A stretch of DNA of 20,233 nucleotides from Chitinophagaceae bacterium (GTDB lineage Bacteria > Bacteroidota > Bacteroidia > Chitinophagales > Chitinophagaceae): positions 1-20,233 of the forward strand of contig JABMML010000170.1 of assembly GCA_013205585.1 (NCBI GenBank), in the 5' to 3' direction. The notes below the pieces were generated by a model that saw nothing but the letters and a program-made list of their open reading frames with translations, was not told the origin of the DNA and made no database searches. Shown piece by piece: positions 12,727 through 20,233 of this stretch (position 1 is the stretch's first letter; each line of letters begins with the position of its first letter). The translations under genes and the position numbers were made by a program.

Positions 12727-15240
12727 TTAATGTTTGTCTTCTTCTTCTGAATAATCTGCACCAGGGGCTGCCATAATACTTCCTAAGAATAAAGCGTTTA
12801 AAAATAATTTGTTTGTCCCATACCAAGTTCCTCTAAAATTTGGTTCGTCTGCAAATAAAATGACCCTTCCACTTCCCTCAGCGCCTACTAAGATAGAAGG
12901 TGAATTTTTAATCATTTTTAAAGAATTAGGATGTAGGTAGCCGCCTACTAAAGGAGTATTGGTATACTGCGCAATCGTATTATAGGCACTTGTACTATTT
13001 TGAAAAAAGGTAGAATTGTTTTTATAGACAGAAACTTTTCTTTTAGAGAATCCATATCCAATGGGATGGGTAGTATCAAGATCTATAGAAAAAATAGAGC
13101 CACCTAAAGCTTTAGCACCCTCCATATCACTTGCTCTATCGTAATCTAATCTTCCTTTTGTGGTACTGGAGTCAACTGCTAATTTGAATTTAGTAAATCC
13201 ATTTTTAATGGCCCAATCGGCCCCAGACTTTATAGTAATAAGTGTGTTGCCGTTTTGTACCCAGGCTTTAATTTTATCTACACTATTTTTATCTAAAAAG
13301 TTATAGGCGCCTGAAACCATAACCAGTGTATTATACCTCTCTAAGCGAACTCTAGAGAAGTTTAAAATATCTATTTTAGTAATAGGCATATGCAAGCGTT
13401 GGTCTAGTAAATGCCATATTTCACCTGCTTCAGAGGCGGCAACGCCAGTGCCTATAATCATCGCAGCTTCCGGTTTTTTGAGTGTTTTTACATAGTTACT
13501 TCCAAGGTCAATGCCTGAGTTACTAAATCCTGTAGCCACTGTATGTACTTTTATATTGGCAGCAACACTTGCTTTACTAATTATATTATATAACTCATCT
13601 GCTCCAACTTTTTGTTGTTGAACAGAAATGACAATACTTCCATAGCCAAAATTCATATTTTCTCCATTGATATTGGTACTAAAGGTTCTGGTAGCTGTTT
13701 GTACAAAAACACCCTCACTTTGCAACGCGTAAATGAATTGATGTATATTATAATCGGTATTGCTTACCAAGTAAGCATAATTACTTTTTACAATGGGTGC
13801 ATTATTTAAAACGAGAGCTGCATTTACTTTTTCAGCTAATACCATACTAGACTTCACCTCAGTAAAAGGAAGTCCGTAGGCGTGAATTAAACTCCAGGTA
13901 GAAGCATCATAAAATGTACTGTCCTTATAAGTAATTTGATTTTCAAAAATACTTTTTACCATAATATAATTATCCTGTGCTGTAGGTACAAAATAATTTG
14001 TTGAGTTGGGAACTTTATAAATATCTATTTTGTGCAATAGTAATAAATCAATAAATGCTTTTGTTCTATTAAAGTCGTTGGGGTCACCAAAGCTATACCC
14101 TTTAATAATTGAATTTGCGGCTTGTTGTTTTGCTGTTACATAAAACTGCTTACGTAGTTCAATTAAACTTTCTTTCTCTGCTAAAGATGCGGTGAATTGA
14201 TTGCGAATAGTAAAACCAAAACTGATAGGAATGGTCGTTGTTTCTTGCACATGACCTCGGCTGCTACCTTGCTCGAATAAAAATCCAGCACCACCATAAA
14301 AATTAATATAACTGCTACCATAACCAGGGTATAGTTTATCGAATGCTTCTTTGGTAAAATACATAGAGCCAATGCTGTTAGTTGCCTTGGTAAAATATTC
14401 ACCAAATTTTGGATATATATTTTTGTACAAGTAATCAGGCACAATTGGATTATTACTCGATTCTTTTCCTGGATCGAAGTAGAAAGTTGAATTTGTGCCC
14501 ATTTCATGGTGGTCTGTTTGTACATAAGGGCGCCACTTGTGAAAGAAATTGATCCTATTTCTTGTCTCTGGAAAAGTACCTAAGAACCAATCACGATTTA
14601 AGTCAAACCAATAATGGTTGAATCTGCCTCCAGGCCAAATTTCATTGTGTTCTCTGTCATTAGGATCTGCAACAGCAGGTGTTCCCTTATGCATATTTGC
14701 CCAATGCGTGTGTCGGTCTCTACCGTCAGGGTTAATTACAGGATCCAAAGTAATAATCATATTATTTAACCATTCTTTGGTCTGCTCGCTTTGAGAAGCA
14801 GTTAAATAATAGGCAGTTAATAAGGCTGCTTCACTTGAAGAGGGCTCATTGCCATGTACATTATAGGCCAAATGAATAACCAATGGAACCTTATTATTAG
14901 TACCATTTGTTTGATTGGATAAGTGTTGCAATCTAATTTGCTCTATATTCTTATGGTTTTCTGGAGAAGAGAAAATGGCCACCACTTGCGCGCGACGCTC
15001 AAAGGTTTCTCCAATGATTTCAAAGGAAACCTTGTCGGATAAGCGATCTAGCTCTTTTAAATAAGCTACAATACGATCATGCCTTGTATGTTGTTCGCCA
15101 ATGGCATAGCCCAAAAATTGTTCTGGGGTAGGTATACTAGCATCAAAATTTCCTTTATTAGGGTAAAAATAATTGGCCTGCCCCTGCACTAGCATAAAGG
15201 AAAGCATTAAAAAAAGCGATGAAATAATTTTCTTAAGCAT
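12727..15240 (-). CDS. Exported M14-family zinc carboxypeptidase with C-terminal amidotransferase-like region
   Basis: An 837-residue protein with a signal peptide (MLKKIISSLFLMLSFMLVQG). The M14 domain spans about 35-370: the zinc motif HGNEPSSSE with His129 and Glu132, INPDGRDRHTHWANM (169-183), DLNRDWFLGTFPETR (213-227) and the third zinc ligand in QTDHHEMGTN (His244 or His245). The middle is unassigned. A region near 580-800 (PEAAMIIGTGVAASEAGEIW, MVSGAYNFL, GSGRVILFADEPNFRG) resembles the class I glutamine-amidotransferase-like fold appended to large Bacteroidota M14 proteins, with no obvious catalytic triad. The enzyme should trim residues from peptides outside the cytoplasm. It is the first gene of an operon with the esterase and divergent from the Asp-box propeller gene (135-base gap). 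The catalytic glutamate of M14 was not pinned down. Confidence 0.9.
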   Translation of the reverse strand: MLKKIISSLFLMLSFMLVQGQANYFYPNKGNFDASIPTPEQFLGYAIGEQHTRHDRIVAYLKELDRLSDKVSFEIIGETFERRAQVVAIFSSPENHKNIEQIRLQHLSNQTNGTNNKVPLVIHLAYNVHGNEPSSSEAALLTAYYLTASQSEQTKEWLNNMIITLDPVINPDGRDRHTHWANMHKGTPAVADPNDREHNEIWPGGRFNHYWFDLNRDWFLGTFPETRNRINFFHKWRPYVQTDHHEMGTNSTFYFDPGKESSNNPIVPDYLYKNIYPKFGEYFTKATNSIGSMYFTKEAFDKLYPGYGSSYINFYGGAGFLFEQGSSRGHVQETTTIPISFGFTIRNQFTASLAEKESLIELRKQFYVTAKQQAANSIIKGYSFGDPNDFNRTKAFIDLLLLHKIDIYKVPNSTNYFVPTAQDNYIMVKSIFENQITYKDSTFYDASTWSLIHAYGLPFTEVKSSMVLAEKVNAALVLNNAPIVKSNYAYLVSNTDYNIHQFIYALQSEGVFVQTATRTFSTNINGENMNFGYGSIVISVQQQKVGADELYNIISKASVAANIKVHTVATGFSNSGIDLGSNYVKTLKKPEAAMIIGTGVAASEAGEIWHLLDQRLHMPITKIDILNFSRVRLERYNTLVMVSGAYNFLDKNSVDKIKAWVQNGNTLITIKSGADWAIKNGFTKFKLAVDSSTTKGRLDYDRASDMEGAKALGGSIFSIDLDTTHPIGYGFSKRKVSVYKNNSTFFQNSTSAYNTIAQYTNTPLVGGYLHPNSLKMIKNSPSILVGAEGSGRVILFADEPNFRGTWYGTNKLFLNALFLGSIMAAPGADYSEEEDKH

Positions 15241-15375
15241 GTATTAAAGGTTGAATTATGAATAATGTGCTAGCTAATTTACTATAATTATTGGTTAATA
15301 TATGGGTAAAAAGCAGGAGATTGAAAAAATTACTAACTTAGGGTTTATCTATATTTAAATTAAAAGTTCCTAAAT

Positions 15376-18300
15376 ATGAAAAATCCTATTATCTGTCTTT
15401 TACTCCTTTTGTCATTAAGTGTTCAGGCACAGAAGAAAAAATCGAATAGTACTACTATTGAAGCTACTAAGCCAATTCTGGATACTGTATTTAAAAATTT
15501 ACAATGGAGGAATATAGGGCCTACTAGAGGGGGAAGGGCAAATGCCATTACTGGGGTAATTAATAATTCAAAAAAGTTTTATACAGGCTATACTGGGGGT
15601 GGTGTATGGGAAACAAAAGACGGGGGTATTAAATGGAAAAATATATCGGACGGCTTTTTCCAAGTTGGATCTGTGGGTGATATTGCTGTTTCAGAGTCTG
15701 ACCCAAATGTTATTTATGTAGGTACAGGAGAACATGCAGTAAGAGGAGTAATGACAAGCTATGGAGATGGAGTGTATAAATCCACCAATGGAGGCGTTAG
15801 TTGGCAAAATATTGGACTTGAAAAAACAAGACATATTTCCGACATCGCTATTCATCCAAGCAATGCAGATATTGTGTATGTAGCTGCACAAGGAACTGTT
15901 CATGGACCCAATAACGAAAGGGGTGTATATAAATCGGTAGATGGGGGTGCTAATTGGAACCGCGTATTATATATAAACGATAGCACAGGTATTGCTTCAT
16001 TGTCAATGGATATGAATAATCCGCGCATATTATATGCAGCAGCTTGGGAGCATCGTCGTTTTCCTTGGACTGTATCAAGTGGAGGAAAAGGTTCTGCCAT
16101 TTGGAAGTCGACAGATGAAGGAAAAACTTGGATAAAATTAACAGAGGGCTTGCCTGATCTAATGGGAAAAATTGGTTTAAGTGTTTCTAGGGTAAATTCA
16201 AATCGTGTGTTTGCCATTGTTGAAACTGAAAAGAAAAAATCTGGTCTATATCGCTCAGACGATGCTGGTGCAACATGGGCTTTATTATCTAATAATCAAG
16301 ATATTTCTTCGCGTTCATGGTACTATATGAAAGTGTATGCAGATACTAAAAATGAAAATTTGGTATATGTATTAAATGCACCAATGATGCGTTCTATTGA
16401 TGGAGGAAAAACTTTTACCAATGTGAAAGTGGGTCATGGAGATACCCATGATTTGTGGATTAATCCTAATAATAGCAATGAGATAGGATTAGCCGATGAT
16501 GGTGGCGGAGAAATTAGTTATGACCAAGCCAATACTTGGTCTTCTATTATGAATCAGAGTACTGCACAATTTTATAGAGTCAATACAGATAATACCTTTC
16601 CATACAAAGTGTATGGTGGTCAGCAAGATAATTCTTCAGTCATTATTGCAAGTAGAAATAATACAGGTGCTATAACAGTGCGTGATTGGAAAGCTGGAGC
16701 AGGATGCGAATCGGCTTTTTTAACTTTTGATCCCAATAAGCCTGAACTAGTATATGGTGGTTGTTATCAAGGGTATATTGAGGTGTTAAATACCATAACA
16801 AACGAATCAAAAGATATACAAGCCTATCCAAGTTTAAATTTAGCAGTTCAGCCTAAGGATATGAAATATCGTTTTAACTGGAATGCACCTATTATAGCTT
16901 CTATGCATAATCCTAAAGTAATATACCATGCAGCGAATGTATTACTAAAGACTACAAATGGTGGTTTAAGTTGGGAAGCAATTAGCCCAGACTTAACTAG
17001 AAATGATAAAGCCAAACAAGGACCTGGCGGTATACCGTTTACCAACGAAGGTGCTGGTGGAGAAAATTATAATACTATTTTTTATGTGAGTGAATCTCCA
17101 TTAGATGCCAACACTATTTATACAGGGAGCGATTGCGGATTGGTTTATGTAACAACTGATGGAGGTAGTAACTGGAAAAATATTACACCTGCCGATTTAC
17201 AAGAGTCTCAAATTAATAGCATTGAGGCATCTTCTTTCGATAAAGGCGTAGTATATATTAGTGCTACTAGATATAAATTAAATGACTATGCATCTTACAC
17301 TTATAAGACAACTGATAATGGCCTTACATGGACAAAAATAAATAAAGGAGTTAAAGAAGCAGATTTTATAAAAGTAATTAGAGAAGATAAAAAGCAAAAA
17401 AATATTTTATATGCTGGTAGCGAGAGGGGCTTTTATATTTCTAATGATGCAGGTAATACATGGGCAATAATGCAATTAAATTTACCTATTGTTCCCGTTA
17501 CCGATATTATGATCAGAGACAATGATTTGGTAGCGGCCACTGCAGGCAGGGCTTTCTGGATCTTAGATGATGTAGGCGTCATTCAACAAAACACTACATT
17601 TGATAATATAGGAGAAGTGAAGTTAATGATGCCAAAGCCTGCTTATAAATATGGCGCAGGGGATGGTTTGGCAGAAAAAAATGGAGAAGGACAAAACGCT
17701 CCAGAAGGAGTTATACTAGACTATTATTTACCTACAACACTCAATGAAAAGGATACGGTAATATTAGAAATTATTGGAACTAACGGACAAGTTATTAGAA
17801 CGTATACCAATATAAAAAATGATAATTATAAAAAGTATCCTGGAGGGCCATCGCCAGAAACTTTATTAAGTAGCAAAAAAGGGCACAATCGATTTTTATG
17901 GAATTTTAGAACTCATTCAGAGAGCCCAGATGTAAATGGGGTATTTGTATTAGGCAGTTATGCTGGTTATGCGGTTGCTCCGGGATCTTATCAGGCCAAA
18001 ATAATACTTCATCCAAATAATACCGATTCTTCAAAAGTTCAAACAAGCAGTACTGCAATTACAGTCTTGCCAAATCCATTTATTAAAGCAAATAAAGAAG
18101 ATTGGGAATTTCAACAAAATACACTTGCAAATATTAGTAAAAGTATTAAGGATATTCATACTTCAGTGAATAATTTAAGAAAAGTAAAAAAGCAATTACA
18201 ATATTACACTGAAACATTAGCGAGTATTCCCGACGTTAAAACAATTACAGATCAAGCTGCCAGTATAATTAAGAAAATGGATACATGGGAAACTAATATT

Positions 18301-18549
18301 GTAGAAAGTAGAACACAGAATGGACAGGATGTAATTAATTGGCCAAGCAAATTAAATGTTGATTTCTTTTATATCAAAGCCTTGGTAGATGTTAGTGACC
18401 CAGTGGTAACAAGCGGGGTAAAAAATAAATTAGCGGATATACAAGCTAGCTGGAATAATGAGAAAGCAAAATTAGAAGCAATTTACGAGGCTATTAAACT
18501 TTTTAATAGCCAATTTAAAAATGCCAATATCTCAGCGCTGCAACTATAA
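15376..18549 (+). CDS. Exported VPS10/sortilin-like BNR (Asp-box) beta-propeller protein
   Basis: A 1057-residue protein with a signal peptide (MKNPIICLLLLLSLSVQAQ). At least ten Asp-box repeats (S/T-x-D-x-G-x-x-W type) can be read: near 80-87, 136-143, 187-194, 245-252, 294-301, 340-347, 526-533, 593-600, 645-652 and 689-696. They imply two beta-propellers, with AGRAFWILDDVGVI (723-736) closing the second. Residues about 740-890 look beta-rich (Ig-like), and about 900-1057 are mostly helical with coiled-coil character. This architecture is common and highly duplicated in Bacteroidota and is often annotated as glycosyl hydrolase or VPS10 domain protein, but no enzymatic activity is established for this type. 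There is no type IX secretion C-terminal signal that I can recognise. It ends 18 bases before a strong terminator hairpin. Confidence 0.88.
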   Translation: MKNPIICLLLLLSLSVQAQKKKSNSTTIEATKPILDTVFKNLQWRNIGPTRGGRANAITGVINNSKKFYTGYTGGGVWETKDGGIKWKNISDGFFQVGSVGDIAVSESDPNVIYVGTGEHAVRGVMTSYGDGVYKSTNGGVSWQNIGLEKTRHISDIAIHPSNADIVYVAAQGTVHGPNNERGVYKSVDGGANWNRVLYINDSTGIASLSMDMNNPRILYAAAWEHRRFPWTVSSGGKGSAIWKSTDEGKTWIKLTEGLPDLMGKIGLSVSRVNSNRVFAIVETEKKKSGLYRSDDAGATWALLSNNQDISSRSWYYMKVYADTKNENLVYVLNAPMMRSIDGGKTFTNVKVGHGDTHDLWINPNNSNEIGLADDGGGEISYDQANTWSSIMNQSTAQFYRVNTDNTFPYKVYGGQQDNSSVIIASRNNTGAITVRDWKAGAGCESAFLTFDPNKPELVYGGCYQGYIEVLNTITNESKDIQAYPSLNLAVQPKDMKYRFNWNAPIIASMHNPKVIYHAANVLLKTTNGGLSWEAISPDLTRNDKAKQGPGGIPFTNEGAGGENYNTIFYVSESPLDANTIYTGSDCGLVYVTTDGGSNWKNITPADLQESQINSIEASSFDKGVVYISATRYKLNDYASYTYKTTDNGLTWTKINKGVKEADFIKVIREDKKQKNILYAGSERGFYISNDAGNTWAIMQLNLPIVPVTDIMIRDNDLVAATAGRAFWILDDVGVIQQNTTFDNIGEVKLMMPKPAYKYGAGDGLAEKNGEGQNAPEGVILDYYLPTTLNEKDTVILEIIGTNGQVIRTYTNIKNDNYKKYPGGPSPETLLSSKKGHNRFLWNFRTHSESPDVNGVFVLGSYAGYAVAPGSYQAKIILHPNNTDSSKVQTSSTAITVLPNPFIKANKEDWEFQQNTLANISKSIKDIHTSVNNLRKVKKQLQYYTETLASIPDVKTITDQAASIIKKMDTWETNIVESRTQNGQDVINWPSKLNVDFFYIKALVDVSDPVVTSGVKNKLADIQASWNNEKAKLEAIYEAIKLFNSQFKNANISALQL

Positions 18550-18567
18550 GATCTATAACTATAAATA

Positions 18568-18604
18568 AAACAAGGACCCACGTTCATCGTGGGTCCTTGT
18601 TTAT
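18568..18604. terminator. Strong bidirectional terminator hairpin
   Basis: A perfect 15-bp stem (AAACAAGGACCCACG at 18568-18582, its complement at 18588-18602) closes a 5-base loop, with A-runs before and U-rich sequence after. It sits between the convergent propeller gene (stop at 18549) and the glycosidase-like gene (stop at 18624), so it can terminate both transcripts. Confidence 0.9.
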
Positions 18605-18623
18605 TCTAAGTTAGGTTTGAGAA

Positions 18624-19931
18624 TTACTTTTCAAATTCAATAAAATGTTCCGAAGCATATTCGTCATCTCCTGGCTTAATTCGTTTTACAAAAAAACGAG
18701 CACGCTTTCCAAGTTTAACAGAACTGTATTTTTCTTTAATATCGATAGGGTCATTTAAAGGTTGTAAAGAGGGGTACCATAAAATATAGCCTGGCTTTTG
18801 AAACACCAATGCTGGTTTTGACCAATCTTGACTATTGTTACCAATACCCAAGTCTTTATTTTTATTATAGGATATATATATTTTATCTCCTTGCCATGAT
18901 TTTCCCTCTACTTTACCCATCATCATTACCCAACAATTTAAATAACTGTTCCAACTTACAGAAGGCCCCCAATGAAAACCACCTGTTGGAGAGGAGGAAG
19001 GTCCGCCGCCTTCCTCTATTGGAATTTGTAAGGAACGAACAGGAACCCCATAACTATTATATGGAATAGAAAAAGATTTGCCATCCCATCTTTTTGTTTT
19101 TCCTACAGGACTATTGAGGTCTTTCAAGGCAATGCGTGCAATACTAATACATTGCCCGCCCCATTCGGTTTTAGCGTTATATGTTTTTTCATTGTAGATG
19201 CCAGGATACCCATACTCGCCATAAAATATATACAAATAGTCTTCACTCGCTACTGCTGAAGGATCTCCAACACCACCTGCAAAAGTATTAGAACTATTAA
19301 AAGGTTTTAGAATCATTCTAGGGTCAAGGTCTTCTATGATAATACCTTTGTTTTCCCAACTTTTTCCACCATCAATGGACTTCATAATACCAATGCGACA
19401 AACCGCAGCAGGACTTTCCGGACCAGTTAATCCCTGTGGCCACAACTTATTTTTATAGCCTTCTTTTGTTTTTGTATCATAGGGTAGTGTACTTGGATAG
19501 TTTTCATTATGATAAAGACCAAACAGCGTTTTACCCGATGGGTCTTTTTTATCTTGATATACAGTTTCAAACCATACTGCCCCATGTAATCCTTTCTGAC
19601 CTACGGGAACGTTTAAAGGCATAATGGGATCAATGAACTTTTCAGGAGGATTTTTAAAAACCTCTTCGGCATTTTTGCCATCTGCATATTTCAAATTCTT
19701 TGAATATCCCCACAATGGATCTTCACCATATTTACCAGGAAAAATTCTAAAGGTATCTTCTATCCATACTTCCGCCATATTACAATCCACAAAAGAGTTG
19801 AAGGTAATTTTGGGAGCAGGTATTAATTTGAATGTTGGTGTAGCAGCATTATCTATGGATGTAGAAGGGGCTGCTAAAAAACTAATTATAAAATTCAGCC
19901 AAGAAAAAATGAATAAAATTTGCATTTTCAT
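18624..19931 (-). CDS. Exported glycosidase-like beta-propeller protein, unknown activity
   Basis: A 435-residue protein starting MKMQILFIFSWLNFIISFLA, an N-terminal signal peptide with likely cleavage after about residue 20-25. Internal features fit a five-bladed propeller of the sialidase/GH43-like kind: one Asp-box (SIDGGKSWENKG), GGVGDPSAVASEDYLYIFYGEYG, a repeated pattern of beta strands with aromatic patches, and GGFHWGPSVSWNSYLNCWVMMMGK. I do not recognise the family, and I cannot place catalytic acids with confidence. Sugar or polysaccharide binding or hydrolysis at the cell surface is a reasonable guess only. It converges on the Asp-box protein gene, sharing the terminator, and is divergent from the gene starting at 20115. 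A candidate promoter lies about 30 bases upstream. Confidence 0.7.
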   Translation of the reverse strand: MKMQILFIFSWLNFIISFLAAPSTSIDNAATPTFKLIPAPKITFNSFVDCNMAEVWIEDTFRIFPGKYGEDPLWGYSKNLKYADGKNAEEVFKNPPEKFIDPIMPLNVPVGQKGLHGAVWFETVYQDKKDPSGKTLFGLYHNENYPSTLPYDTKTKEGYKNKLWPQGLTGPESPAAVCRIGIMKSIDGGKSWENKGIIIEDLDPRMILKPFNSSNTFAGGVGDPSAVASEDYLYIFYGEYGYPGIYNEKTYNAKTEWGGQCISIARIALKDLNSPVGKTKRWDGKSFSIPYNSYGVPVRSLQIPIEEGGGPSSSPTGGFHWGPSVSWNSYLNCWVMMMGKVEGKSWQGDKIYISYNKNKDLGIGNNSQDWSKPALVFQKPGYILWYPSLQPLNDPIDIKEKYSSVKLGKRARFFVKRIKPGDDEYASEHFIEFEK

Positions 19932-19961
19932 TGATATTTATGATGGACAATAATGGTATCT

Positions 19962-19992
19962 TAAATGTAAAGATTTTTACATGCTTCAACAA
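19962..19992 (-). promoter_or_regulatory. Candidate promoter with embedded inverted repeat for the glycosidase-like gene
   Basis: On the minus strand TTG at 19992-19990 or 19989-19987 is followed, after 20 or 17 bases, by TACATTTA (19969-19962), one base away from TAnnTTTG. The predicted leader is about 24 bases. Between the boxes, ATGTAAA (19965-19971) and TTTACAT (19976-19982) form a 7-bp inverted repeat with a 4-base spacer, a plausible operator overlapping the promoter. Confidence 0.35.
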
Positions 19993-20114
19993 GATTTTTT
20001 TTAAAACTTCTCTGGTAGATTGCGGGCTAGCAAGGGCATTAGCCTAATTATAATACAAAATATAATTTGTGTATTGAATAGAATGGCGTAGATTGTATGA
20101 TAAAATTATCATAT

Positions 20115-20233
20115 ATGAAAAATAAATTAATCTTATCAATTATTTCGATATTACTTTTTATTAGCAATGTCAATGCTCAGCCATCTAACACGCAGCGTTT
20201 ACTTCAATTGCAAGATCAAATGGAAAAGGCAAA
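20115..20233 (+). CDS. Start of an exported protein, cut by the window edge
   Basis: An ATG at 20115 opens a frame of 39 codons that continues past the window. It begins with a textbook signal peptide (MKNKLILSIISILLFISNVN, then AQPSNTQ), cleaved near residue 22, and continues into a polar helical stretch, QRLLQLQDQMEKA. An in-frame ATG six codons earlier (20097) is possible but would give a less typical signal peptide. Too little is visible to name a family. The gene is divergent from the glycosidase-like gene. Confidence 0.7.
   Translation, partial: MKNKLILSIISILLFISNVNAQPSNTQRLLQLQDQMEKA

Noticed and set aside
12713..12826. Upstream extension of the esterase reading frame (38 extra codons, 612-aa version)
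   Set aside because: The extension lies inside the carboxypeptidase gene and reads as a basic, non-export sequence. The internal ATG at 12712 gives a proper signal peptide.
14181..14525. 114-codon minus-strand frame inside the carboxypeptidase gene
   Set aside because: It overlaps in another frame the conserved M14 active-site region, which is certainly coding.
15376..18549. Repeated Asp-box sequences as a DNA repeat array or CRISPR-like structure
   Set aside because: The repeats are at protein level only (S/T-x-D-x-G-x-x-W) with diverged DNA and irregular spacing, as expected for a beta-propeller.

Overview
The window looks like a chromosomal segment of a low-GC Bacteroidota bacterium, probably Chitinophagaceae-like. 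The basis is the very AT-rich composition, the weak or absent Shine-Dalgarno sequences, secreted proteins ending their signal peptides in ...QAQ, a few matches to the Bacteroidota promoter pattern (TTG, then TAnnTTTG), and gene families typical of the phylum (standalone FAS1, M14 carboxypeptidase of about 840 aa, BNR/Asp-box VPS10-like proteins, long aromatic amino acid hydroxylase). The taxonomic call below phylum is inference.

Layout. 1-354: 5' part of a FAS1 (fasciclin) protein, minus strand. 355-674: non-coding, with one terminator hairpin. 675-1823: a two-gene unit (small membrane protein plus DUF1295/steroid-reductase-like protein). 1848-2069: truncated IS3-type OrfA, the remains of an insertion sequence. 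2092-2527: mostly non-coding, with a weak 34-codon ORF, a hairpin and a perfect 16-bp palindrome.

2528-9977 is the core of the window: a phenylalanine/tyrosine catabolic locus. It holds scoA-scoB (3-oxoacid CoA-transferase, +), HPPD and homogentisate dioxygenase (-), a fumarylacetoacetase-family hydrolase and a flavin-reductase-like protein (+), and a 589-aa phenylalanine 4-hydroxylase with an unusual C-terminal half (-). Together these run Phe -> Tyr, then 4-hydroxyphenylpyruvate -> homogentisate -> maleylacetoacetate, then fumarylacetoacetate -> fumarate + acetoacetate -> acetoacetyl-CoA. Tyrosine aminotransferase, maleylacetoacetate isomerase and pterin-recycling enzymes are not in the window. 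The control regions contain suggestive palindromes and a 12-bp sequence shared by the hydroxylase and dioxygenase upstream regions.

10312-20233 encodes exported proteins: a small protein with an internal duplication, an M14 carboxypeptidase and alpha/beta-hydrolase pair (- strand operon), a 1057-aa Asp-box beta-propeller protein (+), a secreted glycosidase-like propeller protein (-), and the start of another exported protein cut off by the window edge. A strong bidirectional terminator separates the two propeller genes. I found no rRNA or tRNA genes, no CRISPR array and no phage module. Nothing in the window is clearly an undescribed system. The strongest leads are the C-terminal half of the hydroxylase, the paired inverted repeats around its promoter, and the flavin-reductase-like gene that sits where an isomerase would be expected.
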